Assembly: GCF_031457805.1 (NCBI RefSeq)
Contig: NZ_JAVDXI010000004.1
Span: forward strand, 1 to 64,000
Length of the DNA stretch: 64,000 nucleotides
Direction: 5' to 3'
Source: Caulobacter sp031457805
Lineage (GTDB): Bacteria; Pseudomonadota; Alphaproteobacteria; Caulobacterales; Caulobacteraceae
Positions 7,414 through 19,521 of this stretch are shown here, piece after piece. Positions within the stretch are counted from its first letter, which is position 1. Every line of letters begins with the position of its first letter. Made by a program: the position numbers and the translations under genes. The notes beneath the pieces are model-generated. The model had not been told where the DNA came from. It did no database searches and saw nothing but the letters and a program-made list of their open reading frames with translations.

Positions 7414-10400
7414 TTAGAACGAGTAGCGGGCGCCCAGGTAGAAGCGGCGGGGTTCAACCCAACCGTTGGCTTGCTTGAAGGCGTAGGTGCCGTCGCCAGC
7501 CAGCAGCTTCTGCACGCTCGTCGTCGACTGCTTGTTCAGGATGTTGAACGCGTCGAGGAAGAACTCGACCTTGCCGCCCAGGCCCGGCACTTCGTGCTGG
7601 TAACGCAGGCGCATGTCGAACGTGTAGTAAGACGGGTTCTTCTCGCTGCCGACCGTACCTGCCGTGGTGTAGGTGTCGGTCACGCCTGCGTAGGTGTAGG
7701 CGGCGTCTTGCGGCGCGAAGTAACGACCCGAGACCGGGTCAGCCGGGGTGAACAGCGAACCGCTGTTCCAGTTGAACACGCCCGAGACTTGCAGACCGAA
7801 GTCGAAGTCATACGAGCCGTAGGCCTTGAACTGGTGCTTGATGTTACCAGCTTGCGGGCCCCACATGTTCGGCGCGCGCGGATCGATGGCGATCCAGTCG
7901 CCCTGGAAGTCGGCGTTGCCGTCCGAGTTGGTGTTACCCTCGGCCCAGTTGCGGGTGTACGAGGCTTGGCCTTGCCAGTTGCCGGTCTTGTACTTGGTGA
8001 CCGACAGTTCGAAGCCCGTGTATTCGCGCTTGCCGCCCGCCAGGGTGCCCAGAACGTAGTTCGCGTTCGGAGCCGACGAGAAGCCGAAGTACGAGTACGG
8101 CAGGTAGAACGCCGTGCCCGGCGAAGCGTGGCCGAGGGCCGCGCAGGTGGCCACGGTGCAGTTCGGATCCGAGTAGATGGCCAGATCGTAGTCTTCGAAG
8201 ATGTCCTTCGTGACGCGACGGGTCAGCGAGGTCGACACGCCGATGCTCGAACCGATCGTGGTCGAGCCACCGACCATGAATTCGTCGGTGTAGGGCGTCT
8301 TGGTCGCCGGGCCGAAGACCGAGTCCGGAACCACGGCGCCGCCGCGGGTACGGAAGGTCAACCACTGGTTGCCGATATAGATCTGCTCTTCGGTGACCGG
8401 GCCGGTCAGGTTACCGGCGAAGTTGGCCATGTCCGAACGGATCGGGTCATAGTAACGGCCGTAGAACGCATAGACCTTGCTGCGGCCGTCGCCCTTGACG
8501 TCGTAGACGACGCTGACGCGCGGGGCCAGTTCCCAGTCGAACGTGAACAGCTTGTCGCCGGCCGAGCTGAAGTGGCTCCACTTTTCGGCGCGCAGGCCGG
8601 CGGTGAGCGTCAGCTGGTTCAGCGTCCAGGTGTCCTGGATGTAGGCGGTCTGGCCTTCGCTCTTGATCGAGTAAGGCGCGTCCACCGTACGCAGGGCGCG
8701 GTAGGCGTTGATCTGACCGCCCGGGTTGCCGGCGGTGCTGGTGAAGGTCAGCGCGTTGACTTCGGCGGCCGAGATCGTGCCGTCGCTGTTGGTGTCCAGC
8801 AGACCGCGGAAATACGACGCGTTGGCGCTTGCCGCCATCGCCGCCTGGATGCGCGGGATGTCGGTCGAGGCGAACGGACGCGAGGTCCAGCCCGACGAGG
8901 CGGTCGTGTAGTCAAGGTAGGTGCGGCCCGAGAACGCCGAAGCGATCGAGGTGTAGGTCGCGTTACCCGGGACGGTCGCGTTACGCTTGTAGATGTTGTC
9001 CGTCATCGAGTAGCCGCCCTTGAAGGTGTGGCTGCCGAAGTCGGTGTCGAGGTAGTATTCGAGCTTGGCGCCCCACTCTTCCGAGTTGCGGTGCGTTTCG
9101 CTGTTAGCGCCGGCGCCGCCCAGCTCGCGCTGAGCCTGGGTCGAACCCGCGCCACGGAAGGTGACCGTGTTGCGGATGGACTGGTCAGCGGCCAGCGTCG
9201 TCAGCTCGGCCTTGTGGTTGTAGTAGTAGGCGTTGATCAGCAGGTCGCCCCAGGTGCGGCTGTAGTCGATCTTGTAGTTGTCGCCGCCCTGCTTGGTCGC
9301 CGAGTCACGGTTATTCAGCGTCGAGGCCGAGCGCGAACCGCTGATCTCGGTCGGGTCGTTGAAGAACGTACCGGTCAGACGGTCGTTGTCGGTGATCTGC
9401 CAGGTGGTCTTGAAGAAGGCGTACTTGGCGTCGTTGGTGACGTTACGACGAACCGCGCCCGTCGTCGGATCCAGCACTTCGTCCGAACGGTGCTTCTTCT
9501 GGTACGAACCGAAGACCCACAGCTTGTCCTTGATGATCGGGCCGCCGAGGGTGAAAGCGGTGTCGTAGGTCTTGAAGCCGCCCGAGGTCGAGTGCTTGTC
9601 CTTGGCGACCAGCTTGTCGTTCTGCAGGTAGTAGTTGATCGAGCCGTGCCACTCGTTCGAACCCGACTTGGTGACGACGCGCGACACCAGGCCCGAACCG
9701 CCGGCCGATTCAGCCGGCAGACCGCCGACCGTGACTTGCTGTTCCTGGATGATTTCCGAGTTGAAGTTCGAACCGAAGGTGCCGGTCAGCGGGTCGGTGA
9801 CGTTGACGCCGTCCAGGTAGTAGACGTTGTCGGTCGACTGACCGATCGTGCCGCCGACGTCCGAATAGTTGACGCCCGAACGCGAGGCCGGGTTGCCGCC
9901 GCTCGAGGGCTTCACGCCCGGAACCAGCTGCAGGTAGCTTTGATAGTTACGGCCGGTGGGCAGCGATTCCACAACGCCGAGCGTCAGGGTGGTGCCGACA
10001 GTGGCCGAGGTCACGTCGACGGCGGCCAGCGAACGGCCGGTGACGACGATCTGCTCAACGGCGTTCTCGTCCGAAGCCAGGGCGTAGCCGACCGACAGGT
10101 CCTTACCAGCCGAGACGGCGACGTTGCTGGCGCTGAAGTCCTTGTAGCCCGACGACACGATCGAGACCGAGTAGTTGGTGGCCGGGTCAAGACCGCTGAC
10201 GCGAACCTTACCTTCAGCGTCGGTGGTGGCCGTGCGGCTCACCAGGCTGTCCGGCGACTTGATGACCACGGTCGCGCCGGCGACCGGCTGGCCGCTCGAA
10301 CCCGTGATCGTGACGCGCAGCGCGCCTTGCGACTGCGCGAAGGCCGAGCCGGCGACGACGACGCTGAGCGCCACGCCGAGAGCCAGGCGGCTAGCACCTT

Positions 10401-10443
10401 TGGAGAGCAGGCGCGCGCGCGCGCTGCTTTTGGTCGAATTCAT
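7414..10443 (-). CDS. TonB-dependent receptor, Oar-like
   Basis: This is a 1009-residue outer-membrane receptor expected to import a ligand using TonB energy. The ATG at 10443 is chosen because GAGGGGA lies about 10 bases upstream and a clean signal peptide follows, ending AFAQ near residue 37. A carboxypeptidase-regulatory (CarboxypepD_reg) beta-sandwich at about 40-120 precedes the plug (about 140-260, with LPTGRNYQSYL and YYLDGVNVTDP). The remainder is barrel, ending in Phe (GARYSF) as outer-membrane barrels do. This layout is typical of Oar-type receptors. The ligand is unknown, and no TonB partner or transport gene is adjacent. Confidence 0.92.
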   Translation of the reverse strand: MNSTKSSARARLLSKGASRLALGVALSVVVAGSAFAQSQGALRVTITGSSGQPVAGATVVIKSPDSLVSRTATTDAEGKVRVSGLDPATNYSVSIVSSGYKDFSASNVAVSAGKDLSVGYALASDENAVEQIVVTGRSLAAVDVTSATVGTTLTLGVVESLPTGRNYQSYLQLVPGVKPSSGGNPASRSGVNYSDVGGTIGQSTDNVYYLDGVNVTDPLTGTFGSNFNSEIIQEQQVTVGGLPAESAGGSGLVSRVVTKSGSNEWHGSINYYLQNDKLVAKDKHSTSGGFKTYDTAFTLGGPIIKDKLWVFGSYQKKHRSDEVLDPTTGAVRRNVTNDAKYAFFKTTWQITDNDRLTGTFFNDPTEISGSRSASTLNNRDSATKQGGDNYKIDYSRTWGDLLINAYYYNHKAELTTLAADQSIRNTVTFRGAGSTQAQRELGGAGANSETHRNSEEWGAKLEYYLDTDFGSHTFKGGYSMTDNIYKRNATVPGNATYTSIASAFSGRTYLDYTTASSGWTSRPFASTDIPRIQAAMAASANASYFRGLLDTNSDGTISAAEVNALTFTSTAGNPGGQINAYRALRTVDAPYSIKSEGQTAYIQDTWTLNQLTLTAGLRAEKWSHFSSAGDKLFTFDWELAPRVSVVYDVKGDGRSKVYAFYGRYYDPIRSDMANFAGNLTGPVTEEQIYIGNQWLTFRTRGGAVVPDSVFGPATKTPYTDEFMVGGSTTIGSSIGVSTSLTRRVTKDIFEDYDLAIYSDPNCTVATCAALGHASPGTAFYLPYSYFGFSSAPNANYVLGTLAGGKREYTGFELSVTKYKTGNWQGQASYTRNWAEGNTNSDGNADFQGDWIAIDPRAPNMWGPQAGNIKHQFKAYGSYDFDFGLQVSGVFNWNSGSLFTPADPVSGRYFAPQDAAYTYAGVTDTYTTAGTVGSEKNPSYYTFDMRLRYQHEVPGLGGKVEFFLDAFNILNKQSTTSVQKLLAGDGTYAFKQANGWVEPRRFYLGARYSF

Positions 10444-11048
10444 GCTGTTTAGTCCCCTCTGAACGCGCTGGCAGCGGTAAGACGAACAAGAAGCCCCTCT
10501 AGCGTCTTGTCCGAATTCGAGCCGAAACCCGCTGTAGCCCCACCACGCAATCACTTGTGTCCCGGAACAAACTCTTCCGGTTGCACCGACGTTAGGGGGT
10601 GCGTCGGGCGAGGGTCAATTGTGATTGCAAAAAAGTAATCATTATCCGCACCCCCCTGTCGCAAAATCGCCACAGGCGGGACACTTTTCGGAAAATCATT
10701 GCTTAATCTGGATGCGCTAGCGTCGAATCTGGCGCGGCGACGCAACCAGCAGGTTGTTTTTTCTCGGCTATTTGCGGCTTTGAAAACGGTGTTCGCCCGA
10801 TCGTTTTTTCGAAGATCGACGCGCAAGCCACGGGCTCGCACACCTTGACTTCTGCCAATTCCTTGCTTGGAAGGTCACGATTTTCATAAATCTGTTTTAT
10901 TTTTAACCCCCGAAAGAGCAATGTTCTTGCTTGAAAGCCTGATGCTTGAGCAGGGGGAGACGGCCAACGCCCATTGCGTAGGCGCTGCGCCCTCGCGAAG
11001 ATATCGGGCGGCGAAATCGCGCCGCGCGTTCCTGAGACTCAGACCCGT
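10444..11048. promoter_or_regulatory. Long leader region with candidate operator
   Basis: These 605 bases upstream of the receptor gene hold no convincing gene. The most notable site is TGATTGC-AAAAAA-GTAATCA at 10622-10641, an inverted repeat with 6 of 7 positions paired, about 180 bases before the receptor start. The stretch 10620-10920 is much more AT-rich than the coding DNA on either side, as expected for a control region. Confidence 0.4.
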
Positions 11049-11465
11049 ATGAGCGACTTCCGATACGTCACCGAATCTCTGTCCGTCAGCCCGCAGGTCG
11101 ATCCGGCCGACATGGCGCGCGCCGCCGCGCAGGGGTTCGTGCTGGTGATCAACAATCGGCCCGACGGCGAGGATCCCAGCCAGCCGTCCAGCGCCAGCGT
11201 CGAGGCGGCGGCGCGGGCTGCGGGGATGGACTATCTGCACGTGCCGGTGCGCGGGGGGCCGACCCCCGAGCAGGTCGAGATCATGCGCGCGGCGTTCGAC
11301 GCCGCGGGCGGTCCGGTGCTGGCCTTCTGTCGCTCGGGCACCCGATCGATCGTGACCTGGTCGGTCGGCCAGGCCCTGGCGGGCGCGGATCGCGAGACCC
11401 TGATCGCCCAGGGCCGCCAAGCGGGCTACGACCTCTCTGGCGTTCTGCCGGTCGAGATCTTCTAG
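11049..11465 (+). CDS. DUF442 / TIGR01244-type phosphatase-like protein
   Basis: This small soluble protein (138 residues) is related to the dual-specificity phosphatase fold found in TIGR01244/Blh-type proteins. The P-loop is visible as FCRSGTRS, fitting the Cys-x5-Arg catalytic signature. The start region FRYVTESLSVSPQ and the segment LVINNRPDGEDP are typical of the family. The ATG at 11049 is chosen because the family begins a few residues before its first strand. It ends tail-to-tail with a small leftward ORF, with overlapping stop codons. The substrate is unknown. Confidence 0.85.
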   Translation: MSDFRYVTESLSVSPQVDPADMARAAAQGFVLVINNRPDGEDPSQPSSASVEAAARAAGMDYLHVPVRGGPTPEQVEIMRAAFDAAGGPVLAFCRSGTRSIVTWSVGQALAGADRETLIAQGRQAGYDLSGVLPVEIF

Positions 11466-11608
11466 AACGCGGCGGACTCGCGTGCCGCCATCGGCGTCGG
11501 TTCGGCCTCGCAGCTGGCGAGGACGAACTGGGCCAGGATGATACACAGGATGGCGAAGGCTGCGCGCTGAAGCCGTTTTGACACAAAAATCGCCGCGTCC
11601 GCCGCCAT
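11462..11608 (-). CDS. Small predicted membrane protein
   Basis: This 48-residue ORF has one hydrophobic helix (AAFAILCIILAQFVLASC) that could be a membrane anchor or a signal sequence. A GGGAGA ribosome site precedes the ATG at 11608. Its TAG stop overlaps the TAG of the convergent DUF442 gene within the palindrome CTAG. No family is recognised, and it could be a chance ORF. Confidence 0.4.
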   Translation of the reverse strand: MAADAAIFVSKRLQRAAFAILCIILAQFVLASCEAEPTPMAARESAAF

Positions 11609-11660
11609 GGCCGGTTCTCCCTCGGGTACTGGAGAGCCGCAGCGCAAGACCGGCGCCGTC

Positions 11661-11776
11661 CTAGAGCGTGACGCCGAAAGTGGGAACCGGTTTCGGCGCA
11701 AGTCACGCTCTAAGTGTTTGATTTAGAGCCTCGTTATCGCGTCAAAACGATTCCGTTTTGACGCGCGAGGCTCTAG
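11661..11776. repeat. Double CTAGAGC palindromic repeat
   Basis: Two adjacent palindromes are each bounded by TAGAGC and GCTCTA: 11662-11712 (inner arms GCCGAAA/TTTCGGC) and 11724-11775 (inner arms GTCAAAACG and CGTTTTGAC). This is the CTAGAGC-bounded repeat type also seen at 22738 and 26160. Confidence 0.85.
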
Positions 11777-11791
11777 CTGAGGAGCGATCCG

Positions 11792-12685
11792 ATGATTCCT
11801 TTCGTCCGCGAGCTCGAGTTCGAATACGGCCGCTGCGACCAGGTCAGCCCCCTGATCCGGCGGGTGATCGCCCGAAATCCGGGGCCGTTCACCTTCACCG
11901 GCACCGGCGTCTATATCGTCGGCCAGGGCGAGGTGGCGGTGATCGATCCGGGTCCCGACCTGCCCGAGCACTTCGAGGCGCTGAAGGCCGCGCTGGTCGG
12001 CGAGCGCGTCACGCACGTGCTGGTCACCCACCACCACCTGGACCACAGCCCCCTCGCCCACCCGCTGGCGCAGGCGTTCGGCGCGAAGGTCTACGGCCTG
12101 CCCGCGCCGGCCGATCACGGCGAGGCGGCCGCGCCGGGTCTGGAAGAAGGCGCTGACGCGCGCTTCCGGCCAGACGTCGTGCTGGCCGATGGGCAGGCGC
12201 TGACAGGACCGGGTTGGACGCTGGAGACGGTGGCCACCCCGGGTCACACCTCCAACCACCTGTGCTTTGCGCTGCGCGAGGAGAACGCCCTCTTCTGCGG
12301 CGACCACATCATGGGCTGGTCGACCACGGTGATCACCCCGCCCGACGGGGACATGGGTGACTACTTCGCCAGCCTGGCCAAGGTGCGGGCGCGAGGCTTC
12401 GACACGCTTTGGCCGACGCACGGCGCGCCCGTGCGCGAGGTGACGCCGTTCATCGACGCCTATGTCGCCCACCGCCGGGCGCGCGAGGCTCAAATCCTGG
12501 AAGCCCTTGGCGCGGGTCTCACAACCATCAAGGCGATGGTGCCCAGCCTCTATGCGGCGGTCGATCCGCGCCTGCATCCGGCGGCGGCCCTGTCCGTGCT
12601 GGCCCACATGATCCAGCTGGTCCGCGAGGGCCGCGTGGCCACGGCCGGCGAGGCCAGCCTCGACGCCGAGTACCGGCTCGCCTGA
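11792..12685 (+). CDS. Metallo-beta-lactamase-fold hydrolase (LACTB2-like)
   Basis: This is a 297-residue soluble Zn-dependent hydrolase. The metal motif THHHLDH covers His80, His82, Asp84 and His85, and later ligands are in ATPGHTSNH, FCGDHIMG and WPTHG. The C-terminal 60 residues look like the small winged-helix extension of the LACTB2/glyoxalase-II-like branch. GAGGAGC precedes the ATG. The physiological substrate (thioester, nucleic acid or other) cannot be told from sequence. The promoter probably lies inside or just before the palindromic repeat that ends 15 bases upstream. Confidence 0.88.
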   Translation: MIPFVRELEFEYGRCDQVSPLIRRVIARNPGPFTFTGTGVYIVGQGEVAVIDPGPDLPEHFEALKAALVGERVTHVLVTHHHLDHSPLAHPLAQAFGAKVYGLPAPADHGEAAAPGLEEGADARFRPDVVLADGQALTGPGWTLETVATPGHTSNHLCFALREENALFCGDHIMGWSTTVITPPDGDMGDYFASLAKVRARGFDTLWPTHGAPVREVTPFIDAYVAHRRAREAQILEALGAGLTTIKAMVPSLYAAVDPRLHPAAALSVLAHMIQLVREGRVATAGEASLDAEYRLA

Positions 12686-12692
12686 CGGAGCT

Positions 12693-15641
<2,949 letters not shown>

Positions 15642-15878
15642 CGGCCCTCAGCTCTCCCGTCTGCTTATCGTTGTTAAGACAAGGCTATCGGTGTGCGGCG
15701 CAACACGCAACGCGCCGCGCTCGCCACGCGAGCAGGAATGTGATCGTGGGTCGATCAGCCGACACGGCGCGATCATCGGTCGCAGGCGTCGTTCAGGGAC
15801 TTTTGGTTGCGGACGGCCGATATTTCGCCGTGCGGTGGGCGTGCTTCGCGCGCCCTGAATTCAAACCTGTGAGGCGAC

Positions 15879-17639
15879 TTGGGCTGGTTAGCCAAGGCAT
15901 GGTCCGATGAGCGACTGGACGAGGTCGCAGCCGACACCTATCGGCTGACCGCCTCGCGCTTGGTGATCGCCGCCCTCGTGGCGGGGCTGATGGTGTTCGT
16001 GCTTCGCGCGGAAGTCGCCTTCCTGTGGCTGCTCAGCCTCTACATGGGCGAGGGCCTGGCTCTTCTGGCGACACGCCGCTTCAGGAAGGGGCGCGCAGGC
16101 ACGCCGCGTGAGCGGGCCTGGTTCGTCTGGGCCTCCATACCGATCACAATCAGCTGGTCGACGCTGGCGACCTTGCTTTGGTTCGAGGGCCAGGACCTGC
16201 TGAAGATCGCCGCCGTTTCCATCTGGGCGGGCCAGATCGTTTACACCCAGAATTTCCGCCACCAGTCCGTGCCGATGCTGGTGTTGAACGGACTGGCCCC
16301 CCTGGCGAGCCTCCTGATCTTTCCGATCTTCTTCATGCCCGACGCCAGTCCGGCCGCGCAGACCGCACGCTGGGGCCTCGTCCTGCTGGTCGGGACCACT
16401 CTGAATGTGATGGCCCAGAACCGCGCGGCGGCCAAGCGGATGGACGAACTGACGCGCGGCCTGCGCGAGGAACGCGAAAAGGCCCTGGAGGCGACCCGCG
16501 CCAAGTCAACCTTCATCGCCGTGACCAGCCACGAGCTGCGCACGCCGATGAACGGCCTGCTGGGCATGGCGCACGCGCTGCAACGCTCAACGCTCGATCC
16601 CGTCCAGCGCGAGCAGATCGCGCTGATGATCAAGTCCGGCGACAGCCTGATGCAGTTGCTGAACGACGTCCTGGACCTCTCGCGTGTCGAGGCCGGCAAG
16701 GTCGAGCTGGCGCCGATCGACATGACCTTGCAGGACGTGGTCGGCGAGGTCGTCGACGCCTGGCGCGACGCGGCGGTGTTCAAGAACCTGTCCCTGACCG
16801 TCGACTATGCGCCGGACCTGCCGCCAGGCGTCCACGCCGATCCGCTGCGCATCCGTCAGGTCGTGACCAATCTCGTCTCCAACGCCATCAAGTTCACCGT
16901 CGAAGGCGGCGTCAGCCTGCGGGTCACGGCGACGTCGGGGGCGGAAGGAAAACAGCATGTCTCGATCACCGTCGCAGACACCGGCCCGGGCGTGCCGGCC
17001 GGCGCCGCCGAGCGGGTGTTTGACAGTTTCACCCAGGCCGACCAGACGATCTCGCGCGAGCATGGCGGCGCGGGCCTTGGCCTGTCGATCGCGCGCGCCC
17101 TGGCCCGCCAGATGGGCGGCGATCTGGTGCTGGCGCCGTCAGAGCGCGGCGCGTGCTTTGACTTTACGTTCACAGCCCCCGCCTGCGCCGCGCCCATCGC
17201 GCTCGCCCAGAACGTCGAACCGAACGCGGAGGACCTCGAGCAGATCCAGGTTCTGATGGCCGAGGACAACGCCATCAACCAGCTGGTCGTCCGCACCATG
17301 CTGGAGCCGCTCGGCGTCGCCCTCACCGTGGTCGATAACGGCCAGGAGGCCCTCAAGGCGATGGGCGAGCGCCGGTTCGACTGTGTGCTGATGGACATCA
17401 ACATGCCGGTGATGGACGGCATTACGGCCCTGGAGGCCATCCGCGAAGGCCGGACGGGAAATCCCGCCATGCCGGTGATCGCCCTGACCGCCTCGGCCAT
17501 GTCCGGCGACCGCGAACGCTTCTTAGGGCTCGGCTTCGACGATCACCTGGGCAAGCCGGTCAAGCCGGTCGACCTGATCACCGCCATCGCGAAGGCTGTG
17601 AACCCGGAGCCGCCGAACGCGGGGCGCCGAGCGGCCTGA
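15879..17639 (+). CDS. Hybrid sensor histidine kinase
   Basis: This is a 586-residue membrane kinase with its own receiver. Four to six hydrophobic helices occupy residues 20-175, followed by a short coiled coil, HisKA with phospho-acceptor His218 (SHELRTPMNG), HATPase_c (NLVSNAIKF, DTGPGVP, GLGLSI) and a receiver at about 455-575 with phospho-acceptor Asp506 (LMDINMPVMDG) and Lys in GKPVKP. A TTG start at 15879 fits the GAGG just upstream, and no ATG suits better. There is no periplasmic sensor domain or PAS domain, so the membrane part probably senses the signal. No partner phosphotransferase or DNA-binding regulator is adjacent. Confidence 0.92.
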   Translation: MGWLAKAWSDERLDEVAADTYRLTASRLVIAALVAGLMVFVLRAEVAFLWLLSLYMGEGLALLATRRFRKGRAGTPRERAWFVWASIPITISWSTLATLLWFEGQDLLKIAAVSIWAGQIVYTQNFRHQSVPMLVLNGLAPLASLLIFPIFFMPDASPAAQTARWGLVLLVGTTLNVMAQNRAAAKRMDELTRGLREEREKALEATRAKSTFIAVTSHELRTPMNGLLGMAHALQRSTLDPVQREQIALMIKSGDSLMQLLNDVLDLSRVEAGKVELAPIDMTLQDVVGEVVDAWRDAAVFKNLSLTVDYAPDLPPGVHADPLRIRQVVTNLVSNAIKFTVEGGVSLRVTATSGAEGKQHVSITVADTGPGVPAGAAERVFDSFTQADQTISREHGGAGLGLSIARALARQMGGDLVLAPSERGACFDFTFTAPACAAPIALAQNVEPNAEDLEQIQVLMAEDNAINQLVVRTMLEPLGVALTVVDNGQEALKAMGERRFDCVLMDINMPVMDGITALEAIREGRTGNPAMPVIALTASAMSGDRERFLGLGFDDHLGKPVKPVDLITAIAKAVNPEPPNAGRRAA

Positions 17640-17702
17640 GGCGGCTTGGGGTCGGGTTTGTGGAGAGGCGTTTAAGGCCGCTCGCGACCGTTAGAGGACA
17701 GA

Positions 17703-17818
17703 TCCTCCCCCGCAATGCGGGGGAGGTGGCCCAGAGGGCCGGAGGGGGCTAATGCGGGGCTCGCCCGGCTTGCCCCCTCAGTCGCTCCGCGACAGCTCCC
17801 CCGCATCGCGGGGGAGCA
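17703..17818. repeat. CTCCCCCGC palindromic repeat, copy 1
   Basis: Outer arms CTCCCCCGCAATGCGGGGGAG (left) and CTCCCCCGCATCGCGGGGGAG (right) are each hairpins, and inner segments GGAGGGGGC and GCCCCCTC pair across the centre. Near-copies occur at 48870-48984, and a variant at 21648-21766. Confidence 0.85.
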
Positions 17819-17878
17819 TCTAACGCCCGCCTCCACCCCGTCCAGACGGCCCAAACGTCAGCTCAGTCGCCGCCGCCC

Positions 17879-19378
17879 CTATCCCATCGCCTCGGCCAGC
17901 GCGCGGGCCTCGTCTTCAAAGGCGCTGACGGTGTCCACCTTGCGCCAGGTGATCTCGCCGGTGTCGCGGGTGAGCTGGGTCTCCAGCACGGCCACGTCGG
18001 CGTCCGAGGCGTCGTTGACGCGGGCGGCCACGCGGGCGCGCAGCACTTCGGGCGGCGCCTCCAGCCAGACGCCGAGGAAGGCGACGTCGCAGGTCTTGGC
18101 CAGGGCCTCGGCGCGGGCGCGCTCCTCGGGCTTGAGGAACACCGCGTCCAGCACCGCCGAGCGACCGGCCTTCAGGCACAGCTCCGCGTCATGGAAGAGC
18201 TGGTCGTAGACCCTGGCGCTCATCTCCGGGGTATAGGCCTCGCGCGGGAGCCTTTGCAGCGACGGCACGCCCCACAGGCGCTTGCGGATCTCGTCGGTGC
18301 GCAGCACCACCGCGCCGGGCGCCGAGCCCAGGCCCGGGGCGCAGACGCGCGAGAAGGTCGACTTGCCCGAGCCCGACAGCCCGCCGGCCGCCACCAGGCT
18401 GACCGGCTTGGGCGCCAGGTGCTCAAGCGCTGTCTGCAGATAGGCGCGCGCGGCCTCGTCATCGCCGGTGTAGGCCCAGACGTGGGTGCGCACGGCGGCG
18501 CGGACCGACAGCATCAGCGGCAGCGCCGCCAGACCCGTCCACAGGCCGTCGCCGAAGGTGCGGGCGGCCTCGTCCAGATAAGCGTTCAGCACACGACCCG
18601 CCGCATCGCGCCGGCGTCGGAAATCCAGGTCCATCAGCAGGAAGGCCAGGTCGTACTGGATGTCGATGTCCGACAGGGTGTCGTTGAACTCGATACAGTC
18701 AAACAGGATCGGCTGACCGTTCTCGATCAGGATGTTCCCCAGGTGCAGGTCGCCATGGCAGTGGCGCGCGAAGCCTTCGCCGGCTCGCGCGTCGAGCAGG
18801 GGCCCCAGGCGCTCCAGCGCCAGATCGGTCTCATGCACCAGGCGCTCGACGGCCTGCTTGCCCAGGCGCGGCGCCAGACCCCGCAGCAGGTTGGCGTTGG
18901 AGCGGATCGTGTAGCCCAGGGCCGAGACGCCTCCGCCCTGCGGGCGCGGCGCCGCGCCGGCGTGGAAGCGCGCCACGGTGCGGCCCAGCGAGTCCTCCAG
19001 CGCGTCGTCAATGGCCCACGGCTGGGTGGCCAGCACGCCGTTCTGGTCGAAGCGGCGCATTTCCAGCAGGTACTCGACGATCTCGCCGTCGCCGTCGATC
19101 TCGATGCCGCCGTCATCGGCTCGCGTCAGGCGGCGCACTTCCCGGTAGATATCCGGCGCGGCGGCGCGGTTGAAGGTCAGCTCGCGCTCCAGCGCCCACC
19201 GGCGCAGCTCCAGCGTCGAATAGTCGAGAAAGCCGAAATCGACCGGACGCTTCACCTTGAACGCCGACTCGCCGATCAGGAACACGCGCGCGCACGAGGT
19301 CTCGATCGTGTTTTCCGCCCGCTCGCCAAACCACGCGGCTACTTCCTGTTCGCGCGCCGCTTCCGCGTCCTTGATCAC
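17879..19378 (-). CDS. Aminoglycoside-phosphotransferase-like / AAA ATPase fusion
   Basis: The protein has 499 residues in two parts. Residues 1-320 have a kinase-like fold of the APH family (HCHGDLHLGN catalytic loop and FDCIEFN metal-binding segment). Residues 335-499 are a P-loop kinase-like ATPase (Walker A GLSGSGKST). This two-part architecture is a known conserved family of unproven substrate, annotated as bifunctional aminoglycoside phosphotransferase/ATP-binding protein. Antibiotic resistance should not be assumed. The GTG start at 19378 has GGGA 8 bases upstream. It stands alone, with a repeat downstream and a divergent TetR gene upstream. Confidence 0.85.
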   Translation of the reverse strand: MIKDAEAAREQEVAAWFGERAENTIETSCARVFLIGESAFKVKRPVDFGFLDYSTLELRRWALERELTFNRAAAPDIYREVRRLTRADDGGIEIDGDGEIVEYLLEMRRFDQNGVLATQPWAIDDALEDSLGRTVARFHAGAAPRPQGGGVSALGYTIRSNANLLRGLAPRLGKQAVERLVHETDLALERLGPLLDARAGEGFARHCHGDLHLGNILIENGQPILFDCIEFNDTLSDIDIQYDLAFLLMDLDFRRRRDAAGRVLNAYLDEAARTFGDGLWTGLAALPLMLSVRAAVRTHVWAYTGDDEAARAYLQTALEHLAPKPVSLVAAGGLSGSGKSTFSRVCAPGLGSAPGAVVLRTDEIRKRLWGVPSLQRLPREAYTPEMSARVYDQLFHDAELCLKAGRSAVLDAVFLKPEERARAEALAKTCDVAFLGVWLEAPPEVLRARVAARVNDASDADVAVLETQLTRDTGEITWRKVDTVSAFEDEARALAEAMG

Positions 19379-19521
19379 GCCGACATTCCCATCTCTTCGC
19401 GCGCAGAACGCAGCGCCGGGGCTCCATAGCCCAAAGCCGCCCGCAAGTCCTCTCGCGCCTCCCTTGATCTCATGTAAAATTCACGGCTAGATTGCATCGA
19501 GTGGCTGACGCGAGTTGTGGC

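Noticed and set aside
7471..10452. Nearly 1000-codon open frame on the plus strand opposite the TonB receptor
   Set aside because: It is Arg/Val-rich, has no domain, and mirrors a gene with clear family features; it is a high-G+C shadow.
10551..10841. Minus-strand 96-codon frame in the receptor leader
   Set aside because: Composition is irregular, there is no ribosome site, and it overlaps the candidate operator region.
17879..19378. Aminoglycoside resistance gene
   Set aside because: The kinase-like part belongs to a conserved fusion with a P-loop ATPase that is widespread and not linked to resistance.
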